Positions 35,750-46,376 are shown, numbered from the stretch's first letter. The stretch: 64,000 bases of DNA from an uncultured Paracoccaceae bacterium (GCA_938005545.1 CALKXV010000009.1:248001-312000); one strand, 5' to 3'. Numbers and translations: made by a program. Notes: generated by a model from the sequence alone, not told the origin.

Positions 35750-36033
35750 TACGCGTTTCCGTTCAGTCTGTCTCGGAGAAGTTTGCCGGTCTTGAAGAAA
35801 GGAACGTGTTTCTCGTCAACCGAAACGCTGGTGCCTGTGCGCGGGTTGCGGCCAACGCGGGCATCGCGCTTTTTGACCGAAAAAGCGCCAAAGCCGCGCA
35901 GTTCAACCCGGTCGCCGCGGGACATGGCTTCGATGATTTCATCAAAGATGGTACTGACGATGCGTTCGACATCACGCTGGTACAAGTGAGGGTTCTCGTC
36001 TGCAATTTTCTGTACCAGTTCGGATCGTATCAT
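35749..36033 (-). CDS. ihfB: Integration host factor beta subunit
   Basis: The 94-residue DNA-bending protein starts [17 protein letters not shown]. It carries the signature [24 protein letters not shown], with the proline at the tip of the DNA-intercalating arm. It pairs with IhfA to bend DNA in recombination and transcription. The order ihfB-lapA-trpF is common in this bacterial group. The leader from 36034 to 36258 contains no gene. Confidence 0.94.
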   Translation of the reverse strand: MIRSELVQKIADENPHLYQRDVERIVSTIFDEIIEAMSRGDRVELRGFGAFSVKKRDARVGRNPRTGTSVSVDEKHVPFFKTGKLLRDRLNGNA

Positions 36034-36258
36034 CGTCCCCCCCTTTAAATTTTTGCGACCAATCTCGGCCTTATGATGCAGGGACTATAGGCCGAAAGAC
36101 AGCCTCACGGAACATCTGTATTTGTGAATTTCTGCGGAAAATCGCCACTAATGTGCTGAATTCCGGCGAAAAATGAGGCGAGTCCTATGGAAAACTGGGA
36201 ACGCCCAAGTAGAAACGGCGATTGCTGCGCCGCAGCTAAAGGGCGATTCGCCTTTGTG

Positions 36259-37062
36259 TTAGTCGCCCAGCTTTTTATGGACCGCGTCCAGATCGATTTC
36301 ACCATTCGGCAAAGCGTTGGCCGGGTTTTCAAAGTCGTAGTGGAAAAGCTCGAAGTCCCGCTTGTACATTTCATAGACCAAGTGCATCGACAGGTCGTCG
36401 AAGTAATCTTCGACGGGATGCGCACGCTTGGGTCCATGGCCCTCGCTTTCGTTAAAACGCGGGATGCCAGAAAGATCGACGGGGACTTTAACGGGCACAT
36501 TGTCCAGAACATCCTGCATACCGTCGTTGAACTTTTCGGTCCAAAGAATCCTGTCGTAACGCCCACCGTTTGCAATGAAGGTCGCAACATGGCTTGATGT
36601 GGAAGACCAGTGGATGTCCGGGTCCATTGGCTTGCGGAACCGGATCGTATCACGCGCAAACAGCAAGAACCGGCGGAACATGGCGACCTGATCAAAATCG
36701 CCCTCGATATCCATCCCATAGTTCTGAGCCAGCTGAGGGATCAGATTGCCGCGATACCTTTGGCCATTTCTTTGAATGCTACAGATCTTGTCAAAGAACG
36801 ACGACAGAACCCGTGTGTAGGGGTTGCGCACAAAGGTGAAGGCAAAGGTATCCTTATTGTGCACGTTGTTTTCGATCGGTTCGCGGCTGGTTTCCTGCGC
36901 CCATTTGTGCAGCCCTTCACGCGCGTCGTGGATATCGCCGTCGAAAAATTCGCCATGGTCCGAAAAGTACATGATCTGGCCGATGGTCGAACAGGCACAC
37001 TTTGGAACCACGCGATAAAGCACGCTTTCACTTTCCGTCATCCAAGTGCCGGGAAAACCCAT
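36259..37062 (-). CDS. Sulfotransferase family 2 protein
   Basis: The 267-residue product starts at ATG 37062 with GGAAGG upstream. The PAPS-binding loop is YRVVPKCACSTIGQIM (5'-phosphosulfate loop), and the 3'-phosphate-binding region is FTFVRNPYTRVLSSFFDK. Later conserved features are ATFIANGGRYDRILWTE and the C-terminal VYEMYKRDFELFHYDFE. Family 2 enzymes sulfate glycans. It has no signal peptide, so it acts in the cytoplasm. It diverges from a branching-type glycosyltransferase gene, which suggests a sulfated surface glycan. Confidence 0.88.
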   Translation of the reverse strand: MGFPGTWMTESESVLYRVVPKCACSTIGQIMYFSDHGEFFDGDIHDAREGLHKWAQETSREPIENNVHNKDTFAFTFVRNPYTRVLSSFFDKICSIQRNGQRYRGNLIPQLAQNYGMDIEGDFDQVAMFRRFLLFARDTIRFRKPMDPDIHWSSTSSHVATFIANGGRYDRILWTEKFNDGMQDVLDNVPVKVPVDLSGIPRFNESEGHGPKRAHPVEDYFDDLSMHLVYEMYKRDFELFHYDFENPANALPNGEIDLDAVHKKLGD

Positions 37063-37201
37063 TTGGTGAATACCTTCCGAAACAATCGCCCCATCTGCGC
37101 AAAAGGGCCTTTTGGGGGAAAAAAGCAAACTTCTGAGGTTTCTTCAATCCTTCGTTGAGTTTACAAATCTTGAAAAGACCAACGGCAGAACGGACACCCG
37201 C

Positions 37202-38779
37202 GTGGCGCAGATCGCCTATATTCTCCTTTGCCACAAGAACGTCACGTCGATTATTGATCAGGCGCGGCAACTGACGGCCATGGGCGACGTTATGGCGATC
37301 CATTTCGATGCTCGCGCCAAGTCGGCGGATTATGACTCATTGCGCGAAGCCTTGGCCGACAACCCGTCGGTGGTATTTGCAAAAACGCGCCTGAAATGCG
37401 GCTGGGGCGAGTGGAGCCTTGTACAAGCGACCCTTCACGCGGTTGAGGCCGCCGTCGATGCCTTTCCACGCGCCACACATTTCTACATGCTGTCGGGCGA
37501 CTGTATGCCGATCAAAACGGCCGAACACGCCCATGATTACCTTGACCAACGCGATCTGGATTTCGTTGAAACCTATGATTTTTTTCAGTCAGACTGGATC
37601 AAGACCGGCTTCAAAGAAGAACGGCTGATTTATCGCCACTGGTTCAACGAACGCAGCCAGTCCAAACTGTTTTATGGATCGTACGAGCTGCAAAAGCGCT
37701 TAAAACTGAACCGACGCGTACCCGATGATCTTCAGATCATGATTGGTAGCCAGTGGTGGTGCCTGCGTCGCCAAACCATTGAAGCCATTTTGGAATTCAT
37801 CGCCGAACGTCCTGATGTCATCCGGTTTTTCCGCACGGCTTGGATCCCTGACGAAACGTTCTTTCAGACGCTGGTGCGTCATTTGGTGCCCGAAATCGAA
37901 ATCGACAATCGCACACTGACGTTCCTGATGTTTTCGGATTACGGAATGCCGGTGACGTTCTACAACGATCACTATGACCTGCTTTTGGCACAGGATTTTC
38001 TGTTCGCCCGTAAGATCAGCCCCGCGGCTTTGGACCTGAAAGATCGACTGGGTGAGCTTTATCAGAAGCGCGACGTCACGTTTCGTGTGTCGGACGAAGG
38101 CCGACGGCTGTTTACGTTTCTGACGGGCCGGGGCCGGATCGGCGAACGATTTGCACCAAGATTCTGGGAGAAAGACTCGACCATTGGGCGTGAACGATCG
38201 CTTTTGATCGTCACGTGTAAAAAATGGCATGTTGCCAAACGGCTTTTGGACCGAATTGGATCGGTTTCAAATATGCCGACGATTGAATACCTGTTCGACG
38301 AAGAAGCCACACCGCTCCCGGATTTGGGCGGTATTCAGGCCACACTTGCCAAGCGGACGCGTCATCGCCGGGCCTTGATGCGTATGTTATTTGAATACTA
38401 TGGGACCGACCGGTTGCTGATCTGTTTGGATCCCGCGAATTTGGATCTGTTCAAGGATTTCTATCTGGATCGAAGCGAAACACGGCTTTTGGAAATCGAA
38501 TGCCAATACACCGACGAATACCTTGAAGGTCACGCAAAACGGGTTGGATTGGCGGGTGAACATACGTCGCCTGACACGTTCCAGACATTGCTGCCAACAA
38601 TTCGCAACGACGTCTTCCGCGAGACAGAATTGATCCGCGACCAGAACTTCCCAGAATTTTACCGGATCAAAGAACGGGCCAGCGCCGAAGAAAATACCGG
38701 GCCGCTCGCAGACTTTTTAGGGCTCGAACGTGCAAAAGCGCGCGAAATTGCCGAAGCCAGCCACTTATTTGTGGATTGA
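37202..38779 (+). CDS. Core-2/I-branching-type glycosyltransferase with C-terminal extension
   Basis: The product is 525 residues from GTG 37202; the frame is open to 37112. The N-terminal 250 residues resemble GT14 beta-1,6-N-acetylglucosaminyltransferases: QIAYILLCHKN, FYMLSGDCMPIKT, MIGSQWWCLRR and WIPDETFFQTL. Residues about 310-500 form a separate domain with LLIVTCKKWHVAKRLLDRIG, which I take to be the DUF5928-like extension seen in this bacterial group. A fusion of transferase and helper domain is thus likely. It diverges from the sulfotransferase gene over 139 bases. The acceptor is unknown. Confidence 0.8.
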   Translation: MAQIAYILLCHKNVTSIIDQARQLTAMGDVMAIHFDARAKSADYDSLREALADNPSVVFAKTRLKCGWGEWSLVQATLHAVEAAVDAFPRATHFYMLSGDCMPIKTAEHAHDYLDQRDLDFVETYDFFQSDWIKTGFKEERLIYRHWFNERSQSKLFYGSYELQKRLKLNRRVPDDLQIMIGSQWWCLRRQTIEAILEFIAERPDVIRFFRTAWIPDETFFQTLVRHLVPEIEIDNRTLTFLMFSDYGMPVTFYNDHYDLLLAQDFLFARKISPAALDLKDRLGELYQKRDVTFRVSDEGRRLFTFLTGRGRIGERFAPRFWEKDSTIGRERSLLIVTCKKWHVAKRLLDRIGSVSNMPTIEYLFDEEATPLPDLGGIQATLAKRTRHRRALMRMLFEYYGTDRLLICLDPANLDLFKDFYLDRSETRLLEIECQYTDEYLEGHAKRVGLAGEHTSPDTFQTLLPTIRNDVFRETELIRDQNFPEFYRIKERASAEENTGPLADFLGLERAKAREIAEASHLFVD

Positions 38780-38787
38780 GGAAAACG

Positions 38788-39162
38788 ATGGCCTACACCT
38801 ATGACGATCAAAACATCTTTGCGAAAATCCTGCGCGGCGAAATTCCGAACAACACGATCAAGGAGACGGATCACACATTGGCCTTTCGGGATATCCAACC
38901 TCAAGCGCCAGACCATGTGTTGGTCATCCCCAAAGGCGCTTATGTCACGGCCGATCATTTCGCCGCCGAAGCGAGCGATACCGAAATTGTGGACTTCTGG
39001 CGATGCTTTGCCGCGATCTGTGGCGAATTGGGTGTGGCCCCTGATCAAGGCGAAGGATATCGGATCATTTCCAACGCCGGGACCAACGGTGTTCAGGACG
39101 TCCCTCACTTTCATCTTCACATCCTAGCGGGCCGACCGTTGGGACGGATGTTGAATTCGTAA
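38788..39162 (+). CDS. HIT-family nucleotide-binding protein
   Basis: The 124-residue protein has the histidine triad HFHLHILAG (HxHxH) at the C-terminal end and the N-terminal DQNIFAKILRGEIPNNTI typical of HINT-like members. These hydrolyse phosphoramidate-type nucleotides such as AMP-lysine. It starts at ATG 38788, eight bases after the glycosyltransferase stop. Confidence 0.93.
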   Translation: MAYTYDDQNIFAKILRGEIPNNTIKETDHTLAFRDIQPQAPDHVLVIPKGAYVTADHFAAEASDTEIVDFWRCFAAICGELGVAPDQGEGYRIISNAGTNGVQDVPHFHLHILAGRPLGRMLNS

Positions 39163-39218
39163 CCACTTGGCGCTAGGGCTTTGGCCAGAGATCGCCAACC
39201 GAGCCACGAAAAATATGG

Positions 39219-39413
39219 ATGTCGCAGAAAATGACCACCGACAGCGCCAAATCACCCCCACCCGAGACTGAAACAGTTTCAAAAACACGGATTTTTTGTG
39301 ATGGCGGCGAAGGCGCTTTGGGTCACCCGCGCGTTTGGTTGTCTATCGATGACGACACAGGCTGGGTCGAGTGCGGCTATTGCGACAAGCGATTTGTGCT
39401 GGCCAGGGACTAG
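39219..39413 (+). CDS. Zinc-finger CHCC-type small protein
   Basis: The 64-residue product ends in a zinc-binding pattern: C in RIFCDGGE, H in [10 protein letters not shown], then [10 protein letters not shown]. This matches the zf-CHCC family that includes the NDUFS6 subunit of complex I. The start may be ATG 39219 or ATG 39231. Its stop overlaps the end of the convergent gene at 39410. Confidence 0.8.
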   Translation: MSQKMTTDSAKSPPPETETVSKTRIFCDGGEGALGHPRVWLSIDDDTGWVECGYCDKRFVLARD

Positions 39414-39799
39414 TGTTCCGGGCTAGGTGTCTCTTCTGAACAATGGCGTCGAAACGCGCGCTTCAGCAGATCTAGCTCGGCCCGAAGCAATGACACTTCG
39501 GCTCTGATATCATCGTCCAGAACTTCGCCAGCGATCAAGGTTTCGTGGGCCAGCGCGTCGCCGGTTACGGCATCTTCAATGACAAAAGTCTGTACTCCGT
39601 CCGACAGACGGTCGACCGGGATTTTGAACCGTACCAGCCAGTTCGAGGTATCGCCTTCAGCCTCGCCTGTTTCGAAGGTTTCCGGTTCACCCAATACTTC
39701 TTCCTGATGACGCAAACGCAAATGCGGTGCGGTCGCGTTTCGCACCGACAAAAGCCCTTCCCAGACCCCTTCAGATAACCGCATGCGTGTGAGTGTCAT
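39410..39799 (-). CDS. Conserved hypothetical protein, 129 residues
   Basis: The product is acidic and beta-rich in its first 90 residues ([25 protein letters not shown]). It ends with a helical coiled-coil-like segment ([20 protein letters not shown]). No signal or membrane segment is seen. It lies 25 bases downstream of the 253-residue gene in the same direction. I do not recognise a named family. Confidence 0.7.
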   Translation of the reverse strand: MTLTRMRLSEGVWEGLLSVRNATAPHLRLRHQEEVLGEPETFETGEAEGDTSNWLVRFKIPVDRLSDGVQTFVIEDAVTGDALAHETLIAGEVLDDDIRAEVSLLRAELDLLKRAFRRHCSEETPSPEH

Positions 39800-39824
39800 C
39801 TCGGACAGAGTTTCGTCCTTCCGT

Positions 39825-40586
39825 TCAGATTTCCGCGCGCGGGCGACGGCTTAACGTCACATCGCGCAAGATAATTTCATTCATCTCTGGCCCCTCAAAA
39901 ATCAGATCGAGCCAAGCACGTTCTACACGAGCTTCAAGCATCTGCGTGGCCGACAGATCGAACTCTATCGCATATTCGCCGGTTGATCCCGAAAATTCCC
40001 GAACCAGTTGTTCGACGTTGGGCCCGTGGTGGACATTGAAACGCCCAAAGATTTCCAACGGCTTTTCAGTTTCCACACGGATTTCAAGACGGATCAAGTG
40101 TCGACGCGACAGATCTTCGACGCCTTCTGACGGGACATCGACGACAAGGCTTAGAAATGATCCGTCAAAACGGAACACATCAAAGTGGACGCCATAGGCC
40201 GCGATATCCTTCGCACGTGTGTTTCGAAGTTGGCGGATCGAAAGCTCGTTCAACGCGCAGTCATGGAAAACCTTGGCTTCCCGACCAATGGCCGTTTTGG
40301 TTTTTACCGAAGCGTAGCCTGTAGGTTTGACCGGGCCGCTCCATAATTCGGGTCGCCACGCCCAATCAGAATGCATCGGGCGTCTAATTGCGGCTTGACC
40401 CGCCAGCGGCAAAGCAAGCCGTCCTTCGGCAACGTGCAAAACCTGATCCACGTGTCGGCCCAGTGCGCGGGCCCGATTTCTAAGCGCTTTCAGGTCTGAC
40501 GGGCCAATATCATCGACGCGACTGGCAGCATGGCGCCACCGACGCAGCGTGCGTTTCTCGATCAAGCCTGTCAAAAGTCCTGCCAC
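39825..40586 (-). CDS. Conserved hypothetical protein (DUF6478-like)
   Basis: The 253-residue product begins with a basic helical stretch (TLRRWRHAASRVDDIG...). It continues as a beta-rich domain with DWAWRPELWSGPVKPTGYAS, HFDVFRFDGSFLSLVVDVP and NEIILRDVTLSRRPRAEI. I think it corresponds to DUF6478, but this is from memory and uncertain. It appears to form a two-gene unit with the 129-residue gene downstream. Confidence 0.7.
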   Translation of the reverse strand: MAGLLTGLIEKRTLRRWRHAASRVDDIGPSDLKALRNRARALGRHVDQVLHVAEGRLALPLAGQAAIRRPMHSDWAWRPELWSGPVKPTGYASVKTKTAIGREAKVFHDCALNELSIRQLRNTRAKDIAAYGVHFDVFRFDGSFLSLVVDVPSEGVEDLSRRHLIRLEIRVETEKPLEIFGRFNVHHGPNVEQLVREFSGSTGEYAIEFDLSATQMLEARVERAWLDLIFEGPEMNEIILRDVTLSRRPRAEI

Positions 40587-40691
40587 GTTGTGTTTTCCAC
40601 ATTTACTTGCGTTAACCTTAGACGTGCCCCCTATATCTAGGCAACCATCGGTAAGTAACGATCCGGTATGTTTCTGTGGATAACTCGGGCT

Positions 40692-41297
40692 TTAGGGTTT
40701 GTTGACAGCGATCAACTCATCGACTTGGGCTTCCAGCGTCGCAAGCCCGTCTTCTGGTTCAATCGGCTGATCTTGCAGGCCATAAAGCGACACAGATACG
40801 AAACGTCCGCCAAGATCAAAGAGCGCACGCCAGGTCAAAGGCGACGCACCGGGCAATGCGCTTCGGTCTTCGGTGTGCATGATAAATCGGTCTTCGCCAG
40901 TGCGGGATTCCAAAATATCCACACTTTCAGAATTGCCGTCCCGCGCCAACGCCGCCCGTCCCTGATCGGACACAAAGAAATCGCCAAGCTCTGCGGGGCT
41001 AGGGGAGCCAGCAGTCCCTTGTTCGACAGATACAGTCACAACCCCAGCCACGTCAGGGCGCGGAGCCAATGCGTTCTGGCCGATAGCGGCACAACTGCCC
41101 AACACAACAACGGCTGTCTCGCCCCGCGCGCGACTGACGCTTGGGTCCACACACCAGCCGTTTGCCCCGGCAATTATCATGCCATCAGGCAATTCGATCC
41201 GTGTAGCTGCCGCTCGGGTCGGGTTGTTGAATGCGGCGTCAGTGCAGCCGGGCAAAGCGACCAGCCCTGCAAAGGCCCAGCTCTTAAAGGTCGGCAT
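40692..41297 (-). CDS. Small lipoprotein of unknown function
   Basis: The 201-residue product starts at ATG 41297 and has a lipoprotein signal with the lipobox VALPGC. The mature part has [25 protein letters not shown], a segment common in Rhodobacteraceae lipoproteins, but I know no function for it. Its start overlaps the ilvD stop by 14 bases, so it is probably made from the ilvD transcript. Confidence 0.75.
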   Translation of the reverse strand: MPTFKSWAFAGLVALPGCTDAAFNNPTRAAATRIELPDGMIIAGANGWCVDPSVSRARGETAVVVLGSCAAIGQNALAPRPDVAGVVTVSVEQGTAGSPSPAELGDFFVSDQGRAALARDGNSESVDILESRTGEDRFIMHTEDRSALPGASPLTWRALFDLGGRFVSVSLYGLQDQPIEPEDGLATLEAQVDELIAVNKP

Positions 41298-43008
41298 AGA
41301 TGTGTTTTTCTTCTTTTGCGCCCGGATGCGTGACCGCACCCAAACGGGTTGAGCCCACAAGCTGTGCATATTTCCAAAGCGCACCGGACGCATAGATCGT
41401 TTCACGCGGCGTATAGGTGCGGGCCTCAATTTCCTCGTCCGTAAGATCGACGCTGATTTCCCCCTTCACCGCATTGATGGTGATGACATCGCCATCTTGC
41501 AGCTTGCCAATTGGTCCGCCGCGCGCACTTTCCGGGCCCACGTGACCAACACAGAAGCCGCGTGTTGCGCCTGAAAAACGGCCATCGGTGATCAAAGCAA
41601 CCTTCTTGCCCATACCCTGGCCCGAAAGTGCCGCCGTGGTCGCCAGCATCTCGCGCATACCTGGCCCGGATGCAGGGCCCTCGTTGCGGATGACCAGCAC
41701 TTCGCCCTCCTTATAGGTGCGCGCTTTGACAGCTTCGAATGCATCTTCCTCGCATTCGAATACGCGAGCGGGGCCTGTGAACACTTGTTCTTCTTCCGAC
41801 ATGCCTGCGACCTTTACAATCGCGCCTTCCGGGGAAAGATTGCCCTTCAAGCCCACGACGCCGCCGGTTTTTGTGATCGGATTTTCAATCGGATAGATCA
41901 CTTTGCCATCCGCCCAGCCTTCGATCTTGTCGAGCGCTTCGCCGATGGTTTCGCCGCTGGCAGTCATGCAGTCTTCGTGCATCAGCCCAGCTTTGCGGAG
42001 TTCTTTCATCACCACAGGAACACCACCGGCTTCGTACAGATCCTTGGCCACAAACTGACCGCCGGGTTTCAGATCGACAAAATAGGGCGTGTCACGGAAA
42101 ATGTCGCAAACGTCGTCCAGATCGAAGTCGATTCCAGCTTCGTGCGCAATCGCGGGAAGGTGCAGACCAGCGTTGGTTGACCCCCCCGTACAGGCTACCA
42201 CGCGGGCAGCGTTTTCCAAGGATTTCAAGGTAACCACATCGCGTGCCCGAATGTTCTTTTCCAACAATTCCATCACGGCCAATCCACTGGCCGTCGAATA
42301 GGCATCGCGACTTTCGTAAGGCGCTGGTGCGCCTGAGGAATTTAACAAAGCCAAACCAATCGCTTCTGAAACACAAGCCATGGTGTTGGCTGTGAACTGA
42401 CCACCACAAGCGCCCGCCGATGGGCAGGCGACCCTTTCCAAGGCACGCAATTCCTCGTCTGAGTTTTGGCCCGCTTGATGGCGACCAACCGCTTCAAAGA
42501 CGTCCTGAACCGTAACATCCCGGCCTTCGTACCGACCCGGCATGATCGAACCACCATAAATAAAGACTGACGGCACATTCAAACGCACCATCGCCATCAT
42601 CATGCCCGGCAATGATTTATCGCACCCCGCCAAACCCACGATGGCGTCATAGCAATGACCACGCATGGTCAATTCAACAGTGTCTGCAATGGCTTCGCGC
42701 GATGCCAAGGACGACCGCATCCCTTCGTGACCCATGGCAATCCCGTCAGTGACGGTGATGGTGGTGAATTCGCGCGGTGTACCAAAACCTTCTTTCACAC
42801 CCATTTTCACGGCCTGGGCCTGACGGTTCAGCGAAATATTGCAAGGGGCGGCTTCGTTCCAGCAGGTCGCGACACCGATAAAGGGCTGCGCAATTTCTTC
42901 TTCCGAGATCCCCATGGCGTAATAGTACGACCGGTGCGGTGCACGTGCGGGACCTTCGGTCACATGACGGCTGGGCAAATTGGTCTTGTCGAACTTTTTC
43001 TTAAGCAT
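41284..43008 (-). CDS. ilvD: Dihydroxy-acid dehydratase
   Basis: The 574-residue iron-sulfur enzyme makes 2-oxo acids for valine, leucine and isoleucine. Seen are [16 protein letters not shown] (cluster Cys), [34 protein letters not shown], and the C-terminal [21 protein letters not shown]. The start at ATG 43008 is typical for the family; the frame runs on to 43065. A small lipoprotein gene overlaps its 3' end. Confidence 0.96.
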   Translation of the reverse strand: MLKKKFDKTNLPSRHVTEGPARAPHRSYYYAMGISEEEIAQPFIGVATCWNEAAPCNISLNRQAQAVKMGVKEGFGTPREFTTITVTDGIAMGHEGMRSSLASREAIADTVELTMRGHCYDAIVGLAGCDKSLPGMMMAMVRLNVPSVFIYGGSIMPGRYEGRDVTVQDVFEAVGRHQAGQNSDEELRALERVACPSAGACGGQFTANTMACVSEAIGLALLNSSGAPAPYESRDAYSTASGLAVMELLEKNIRARDVVTLKSLENAARVVACTGGSTNAGLHLPAIAHEAGIDFDLDDVCDIFRDTPYFVDLKPGGQFVAKDLYEAGGVPVVMKELRKAGLMHEDCMTASGETIGEALDKIEGWADGKVIYPIENPITKTGGVVGLKGNLSPEGAIVKVAGMSEEEQVFTGPARVFECEEDAFEAVKARTYKEGEVLVIRNEGPASGPGMREMLATTAALSGQGMGKKVALITDGRFSGATRGFCVGHVGPESARGGPIGKLQDGDVITINAVKGEISVDLTDEEIEARTYTPRETIYASGALWKYAQLVGSTRLGAVTHPGAKEEKHIYADL

Positions 43009-43142
43009 GGTTGGCCTCCCCGGAACTGCGCAAGAAGGAATAGACGCGAGTGGATGGCACGGCAAGCAGATCGGCCTAGAATTCGGGCGTTACAGGCAAC
43101 TTCCTGCGTTGACGGGCAGGTATCCGGCCATAGTGTGAGCAA

Positions 43143-44030
43143 ATGAGTTTCGCCCGCTTCGCACCGATGATCGAATCCGCCCGCCCGCGCGCTGCCCTTT
43201 GGCGGTTGTTTCTTGGTATCCTGACAGTTGTTATCGTGTCCTTTGCCTGGGCTGCGGCAATTATCCTTTTGGCGTCGTGGATCATCGGGACCGAGGATGT
43301 TTTTGCAACTTTGGATGGTCTGACCGGCACGCCCGGTCCTGCGGGGACGATAACCGCCTTGTTGACCATTGTCGGCTTCGGCGCGGGTTCTTTCCTTGCA
43401 GTACGCCTATGGCATAAGCGAAGCATCGGATCGCTTTTCGGAGCCGCAGCCAAGACATGGCGGCACTTTTTTGTCGCCGCAGGCCTGACATTCACGGCAA
43501 TGGCTATTTTGTCGGCCGCGTCCTTGCCGTTTATCGGTTGGCCCCTTCCCGGTCTCGATGTCAGGACATGGATTGCCTTTCTTCCGCTGGCTTTATTTGC
43601 CATCTGGGCACAAACCGGCGCGGAAGAGGTGTTGTTTCGTGGGTATCTGCAAAGTCAGTTGGCCGCGCGTTTCAAGTCGCCGCTCGCATGGCTTTTTGCA
43701 CCATCGCTTCTGTTTGGTGCATTGCATTACACCCCTGGCCATCAGGCGATATATGTCACCGTTGTTGTGGTGGGTACCTTTGCCTTCGGGCTTATGGCTG
43801 CGGATCTAACTGCGCGCACCGGGAGCATTGGCGCGGCTTGGGGGTTTCACTTTGCAAACAACACCTTGGTCATCCTTTTCTTCAGCTCGCAAAGCTCTTT
43901 TTCGGGCCTTAGCCTCTACACTTCAGCAATGCCAATGGAGGCAATAGACGGCTTTTCCATGATTTTTATTCTGGACCTACTGATCGTGACGGCCATCTGG
44001 GTGATGATCCGGCGCGCACTTGCCACATGA
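43143..44030 (+). CDS. CPBP-family intramembrane glutamic endopeptidase
   Basis: The 295-residue protein has about eight membrane segments and the three CPBP (Abi) motifs: EEVLFRGYLQ (EExxxR), LFGALHYTPG (FxxxH) and WGFHFANNTL (HxxxN). Relatives of CaaX proteases cleave membrane substrates; the target is unknown. It is followed by accD on the same strand after 54 bases. Confidence 0.92.
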   Translation: MSFARFAPMIESARPRAALWRLFLGILTVVIVSFAWAAAIILLASWIIGTEDVFATLDGLTGTPGPAGTITALLTIVGFGAGSFLAVRLWHKRSIGSLFGAAAKTWRHFFVAAGLTFTAMAILSAASLPFIGWPLPGLDVRTWIAFLPLALFAIWAQTGAEEVLFRGYLQSQLAARFKSPLAWLFAPSLLFGALHYTPGHQAIYVTVVVVGTFAFGLMAADLTARTGSIGAAWGFHFANNTLVILFFSSQSSFSGLSLYTSAMPMEAIDGFSMIFILDLLIVTAIWVMIRRALAT

Positions 44031-44084
44031 TTGCAATTTTGCCCCAAGCGGCTTAACTGGATTGAAACACGACCGGGCAGGCTC

Positions 44085-45035
44085 ATGAACTGGATTTCTA
44101 ATTACGTTCGTCCCACAATCAACTCGCTCTTCTCACGCCGAGAAGTGCCTGAAAACCTCTGGACCAAGTGTCCAGAGTGCGGGACGATGCTTTTTCACCG
44201 CGAATTGACGGAAAACCTTGGCGTTTGCAGCAATTGCGATCACCACATGCCGCTCAGTGCGCGCGATCGATTGTTGTCGCTTTTCGACAATGGCGTGTTC
44301 ACCGAAGTTGAAGTGTCGCAGCCCAATGCCGATCCTTTGAGTTTTCGCGACCAAAAACGCTATCCAGAACGTCTGAAAACTGCGCAGCGGTCTACTGGCG
44401 AAAAAGAGGCCATGATCGTGGCCGAGGGCGAGATTGGTCGCACGCCGATTGTTGCGGCCTGTCAAGACTTTAGCTTCATGGGCGGCTCTATGGGCATGTA
44501 TGTGGGCAATGCAATTATCGCTGCGGCTACGCGCGCCGTGGAACGAAAACGCCCTTTGATCCTGTTTTCGGCGGCCGGGGGTGCACGGATGCAAGAAGGC
44601 ATCCTGTCGTTGATGCAAATGCCGCGCACGACGGTTGCCGTGGAAATGGTGCGCGAGGCGGGTTTGCCCTATATCGTTGTGCTGACACATCCGACAACCG
44701 GAGGTGTAACAGCGTCCTATGCCATGCTGGGCGACGTTCATATCGCGGAACCGAATGCGCTGATCTGTTTTGCAGGCCCCCGTGTTATTGAACAGACGAT
44801 CCGCGAAAAGCTGCCCGAAGGCTTCCAACGGGCCGAATATCTTTTGGATCATGGCATGCTGGACCGGGTGACGCACCGCCGCGATCTAAAGGAAGAGCTG
44901 GTCAAAATCACGCGCATGCTTTTGAACATGCCACCGCCCGTAAAGGGTGATTTGCCAGCCCCCACGCCCGAGACTGAAAACACGGGCGTTGGCGAGCCAA
45001 CCGATGCGAAACCAACCGCCGCCACCGAAACCTGA
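44085..45035 (+). CDS. accD: Acetyl-CoA carboxylase carboxyltransferase subunit beta
   Basis: The 316-residue protein has the N-terminal four-cysteine zinc ribbon ([11 protein letters not shown]...GVCSNCDHH) and the carboxyltransferase core with [25 protein letters not shown] and [13 protein letters not shown]. It works with AccA to make malonyl-CoA. It starts at ATG 44085. The acidic Pro/Thr-rich C-terminal tail is longer than the core needs. folC follows after 16 bases, a common pairing. Confidence 0.96.
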   Translation: MNWISNYVRPTINSLFSRREVPENLWTKCPECGTMLFHRELTENLGVCSNCDHHMPLSARDRLLSLFDNGVFTEVEVSQPNADPLSFRDQKRYPERLKTAQRSTGEKEAMIVAEGEIGRTPIVAACQDFSFMGGSMGMYVGNAIIAAATRAVERKRPLILFSAAGGARMQEGILSLMQMPRTTVAVEMVREAGLPYIVVLTHPTTGGVTASYAMLGDVHIAEPNALICFAGPRVIEQTIREKLPEGFQRAEYLLDHGMLDRVTHRRDLKEELVKITRMLLNMPPPVKGDLPAPTPETENTGVGEPTDAKPTAATET

Positions 45036-45051
45036 CACGCGAACAGCGACC

Positions 45052-46329
45052 ATGACCAGCAATCCTTCTTCTGACGCTGTTCTTGAACGGATGATGCGCC
45101 TGCACCCGAAGGTGATCGATCTGACTTTGGATCGTATGGGTCGGTGTTTGTCCGCGGTCGGCGATCCCCATCTAAGACTGCCGCCTGTTGTTCATGTCGC
45201 TGGTACGAACGGTAAGGGGTCAACCCAAGCCATGATCCGCGCCGGTCTTGAAGCCGAAGGCCAACGGGTGCACGCCTATACTTCACCACATTTGGCCCGG
45301 TTTCACGAACGCATACGTGTGGCGGGCGAGCTGATCACAGAGGCTGATCTGACGACCCTGTTGGATAAGGTCTATGTGGCCAACGGCGGCGAAACGATCA
45401 CTTATTTTGAGATTACAACCGTTGCCGCGTTTCTGGCGTTTGCGGAAACCCAGGCGGATTGGACCCTGTTGGAAGTTGGTTTGGGGGGGCGGCACGACGC
45501 AACGAACGTCGTGGATGCACCGAAGTTGACGATCATCACCAAGGTTGATCTGGATCACCAGCAGTTCCTTGGCGAAACAGTCAGCGAGATTGCCTATCAG
45601 AAAGCCGGGATCATTAAGCGCGGTGTGCCTTTGGTTATTGGCCCGCAACATGACGAAAGCCTCGCAGTGATCGAAGCGGAAGCTGCCAAATTTGGCGCGC
45701 CCGTGATTGCGCATGGCCAACATTGGCACGCCTGGGAAGAACGCGGGCGCATGGTGTTTCAGGATGAAACCGGGCTATTGGACCTTCCACTGCCCAATCT
45801 GCGCGGCCCCCATCAGATTGGCAACGCGGGCATGGCGATTGCAGCGCTGCGGCATCTGGGCTTTGGCGAAGCGGCGTGTCAAAGCGCAGTCTCCAAAGCT
45901 TTTTGGCCAGCGCGGATGCAACGCCTGGCGACTGGCCCCTTGATCGACGTGGCGCCGAATGCCGAACTTTGGCTGGACGGCGGGCACAACCCTGCCGCTG
46001 CTGAAGCGCTGGTGGCCACCCTTTCGGCGATGCCCGAACGACCGACACATCTGATTTGCGGCATGCTGTCGACCAAGGATGTCACCGGCTATCTCGCCCC
46101 GCTCGCGCGGGTGGCGCAAAGCCTACATGCGGTCGCGATCCCGGGCGAGACAGCGACTTTACCAGCCGAAGACACTGCGGAAGCCGCCAAGAATGTTGGT
46201 CTTACGGCCAGCATCGCACCTTCTGTTCAAGATGCTTTGGCCGAGGTCACCGCCAAAGACCCGACAGCGCGGGTTCTGATCTGTGGGTCGCTCTATCTTG
46301 CGGGTGCGGTGTTAAGGGAAAACGGGTAA
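45052..46329 (+). CDS. folC: Bifunctional folylpolyglutamate synthase / dihydrofolate synthase
   Basis: The 425-residue Mur-ligase-fold enzyme adds glutamate to folates. The P-loop is VHVAGTNGKGSTQAM, followed by YTSPHLARFHERIRV, LEVGLGGRHDATNVV (Mg site), the DHQQFLG segment and the C-terminal WLDGGHNPAA. The start is ATG 45052, 16 bases after accD. Confidence 0.95.
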   Translation: MTSNPSSDAVLERMMRLHPKVIDLTLDRMGRCLSAVGDPHLRLPPVVHVAGTNGKGSTQAMIRAGLEAEGQRVHAYTSPHLARFHERIRVAGELITEADLTTLLDKVYVANGGETITYFEITTVAAFLAFAETQADWTLLEVGLGGRHDATNVVDAPKLTIITKVDLDHQQFLGETVSEIAYQKAGIIKRGVPLVIGPQHDESLAVIEAEAAKFGAPVIAHGQHWHAWEERGRMVFQDETGLLDLPLPNLRGPHQIGNAGMAIAALRHLGFGEAACQSAVSKAFWPARMQRLATGPLIDVAPNAELWLDGGHNPAAAEALVATLSAMPERPTHLICGMLSTKDVTGYLAPLARVAQSLHAVAIPGETATLPAEDTAEAAKNVGLTASIAPSVQDALAEVTAKDPTARVLICGSLYLAGAVLRENG

Positions 46330-46376
46330 TTCACAGACAGGTTTCAAAGGAGGGTCTCTCCTCGATCTGTCGTAAT

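Noticed and set aside
46330-46376. Terminator hairpin between folC and the aminotransferase
   Set aside because: Only a five-base stem (AGGAG/CTCCT) without a T tract; too weak to list.
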